Source: Mycobacterium lentiflavum | GTDB lineage: Bacteria > Actinomycetota > Actinomycetes > Mycobacteriales > Mycobacteriaceae | DNA: 64,000 nucleotides | Direction: 5' to 3' | Assembly (NCBI RefSeq): GCF_022374895.2 | Contig: NZ_CP092423.2 | Span: 1,178,001 to 1,242,000 of the forward strand | Shown here: in pieces, positions 63,952-64,000 of the stretch | How positions within the stretch are numbered: the stretch's first letter is position 1 | Layout: each line of letters begins with the position of its first letter | Program-made: the position numbers and the translations under genes | Notes under the pieces: model-generated | The model's input: the letters and a program-made list of their open reading frames with translations, nothing else | What the model was told of the DNA's origin: nothing | Databases searched by the model: none

Positions 63952-64000
63952 TCACCGCAGCCGCATGCCGCGCGGGGTGCGCGCGAAGCCCGCTGCCGAC
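63952..64000 (-). CDS. lhr: Last codons of a gene in the lhr position
   Basis: An open frame from the window edge ends in TGA at 63952-63954 with the peptide AAGFARTPRGMRLR, six bases before nei. In H37Rv lhr (ATP-dependent helicase, Rv3296) directly precedes nei, and this C-terminus resembles it. Only 15 codons are visible, so the call rests on position. Confidence 0.5.
   Translation of the reverse strand, partial: SAAGFARTPRGMRLR

Overview
This window is chromosomal DNA from a mycobacterium, most likely a slow-growing species that carries the ESX-1 system. The evidence is high GC, a dense gene layout with many 1-4 bp start/stop overlaps, MmpS/MmpL, PPE, SapM, AtsB and LpqC proteins, several apparently leaderless promoters, and a gene order that follows the M. 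tuberculosis H37Rv segment Rv3339c to Rv3296 (icd1 to lhr) with many insertions. Rv numbers and comparisons with H37Rv are from memory, not from a search. No tRNA, rRNA, insertion sequence or CRISPR array was seen, and no gene-free stretch exceeds 300 bp.

Layout. 1-5654: end of monomeric icd2, then icd1, an alpha/beta hydrolase (minus), trpS and a YihY/BrkB membrane protein. 5651-8432 (minus): a small protein, sugI and nagA for sugar uptake and amino-sugar use. 8582-13178: an MFS transporter and an mmpS-mmpL pair. 13278-18500: dacB1, a small helical protein, an aminotransferase, the ECF41 sigma factor sigJ with a convergent carboxymuconolactone decarboxylase (CMD)-family partner, and a condensation-like protein. 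18472-24859: sdhCDAB (minus) and cdd-deoA-add (plus). 24856-34174: an accessory block with a LexA-controlled 13E12/HNH protein, a CDGP secreted protein, a PPE protein, a GntR/bicupin divergon, two tail-to-tail VWA membrane proteins, an acidic Rv3311-like protein and SapM. 34272-40416: upp, pmmB, deoD, a cutinase, amiB1 and amiA1. 40413-45149: a TetR regulator and a five-gene Esp cluster. 45158-49833: a GGCT-like protein, lpdA, glpD2 and a pseudouridine synthase. 49778-57569 (minus): a P-type ATPase island. 57736-64000: phoY1, atsB, two small secreted proteins, lpqC, nei and the last codons of lhr.

The most unusual locus is 40413-45149. A divergent TetR regulator with two identical-format operators (TGTAG-N8-CTACA) faces an operon encoding homologues of EspB, EspA/EspE, EspC/EspF, EspD/EspH and EspL. 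These are ESX-1 substrates and accessory proteins, but no ESX core gene (eccA-E, mycP, esxA/B, espG, espK) lies in the window. It looks like a self-contained, repressor-controlled substrate cassette that would use an ESX machine encoded elsewhere. A 56-codon ORF with a strong ribosome binding site sits inside it.

Other notable points: a P-type ATPase whose phosphorylated Asp is Gly, encoded beside a larger CtpH-like ATPase with intact motifs and a possible DosR site; a perfect LexA box over the start codon of the 13E12 gene; a candidate SigJ promoter at the CMD gene; and a perfect palindrome between trpS and the hydrolase.
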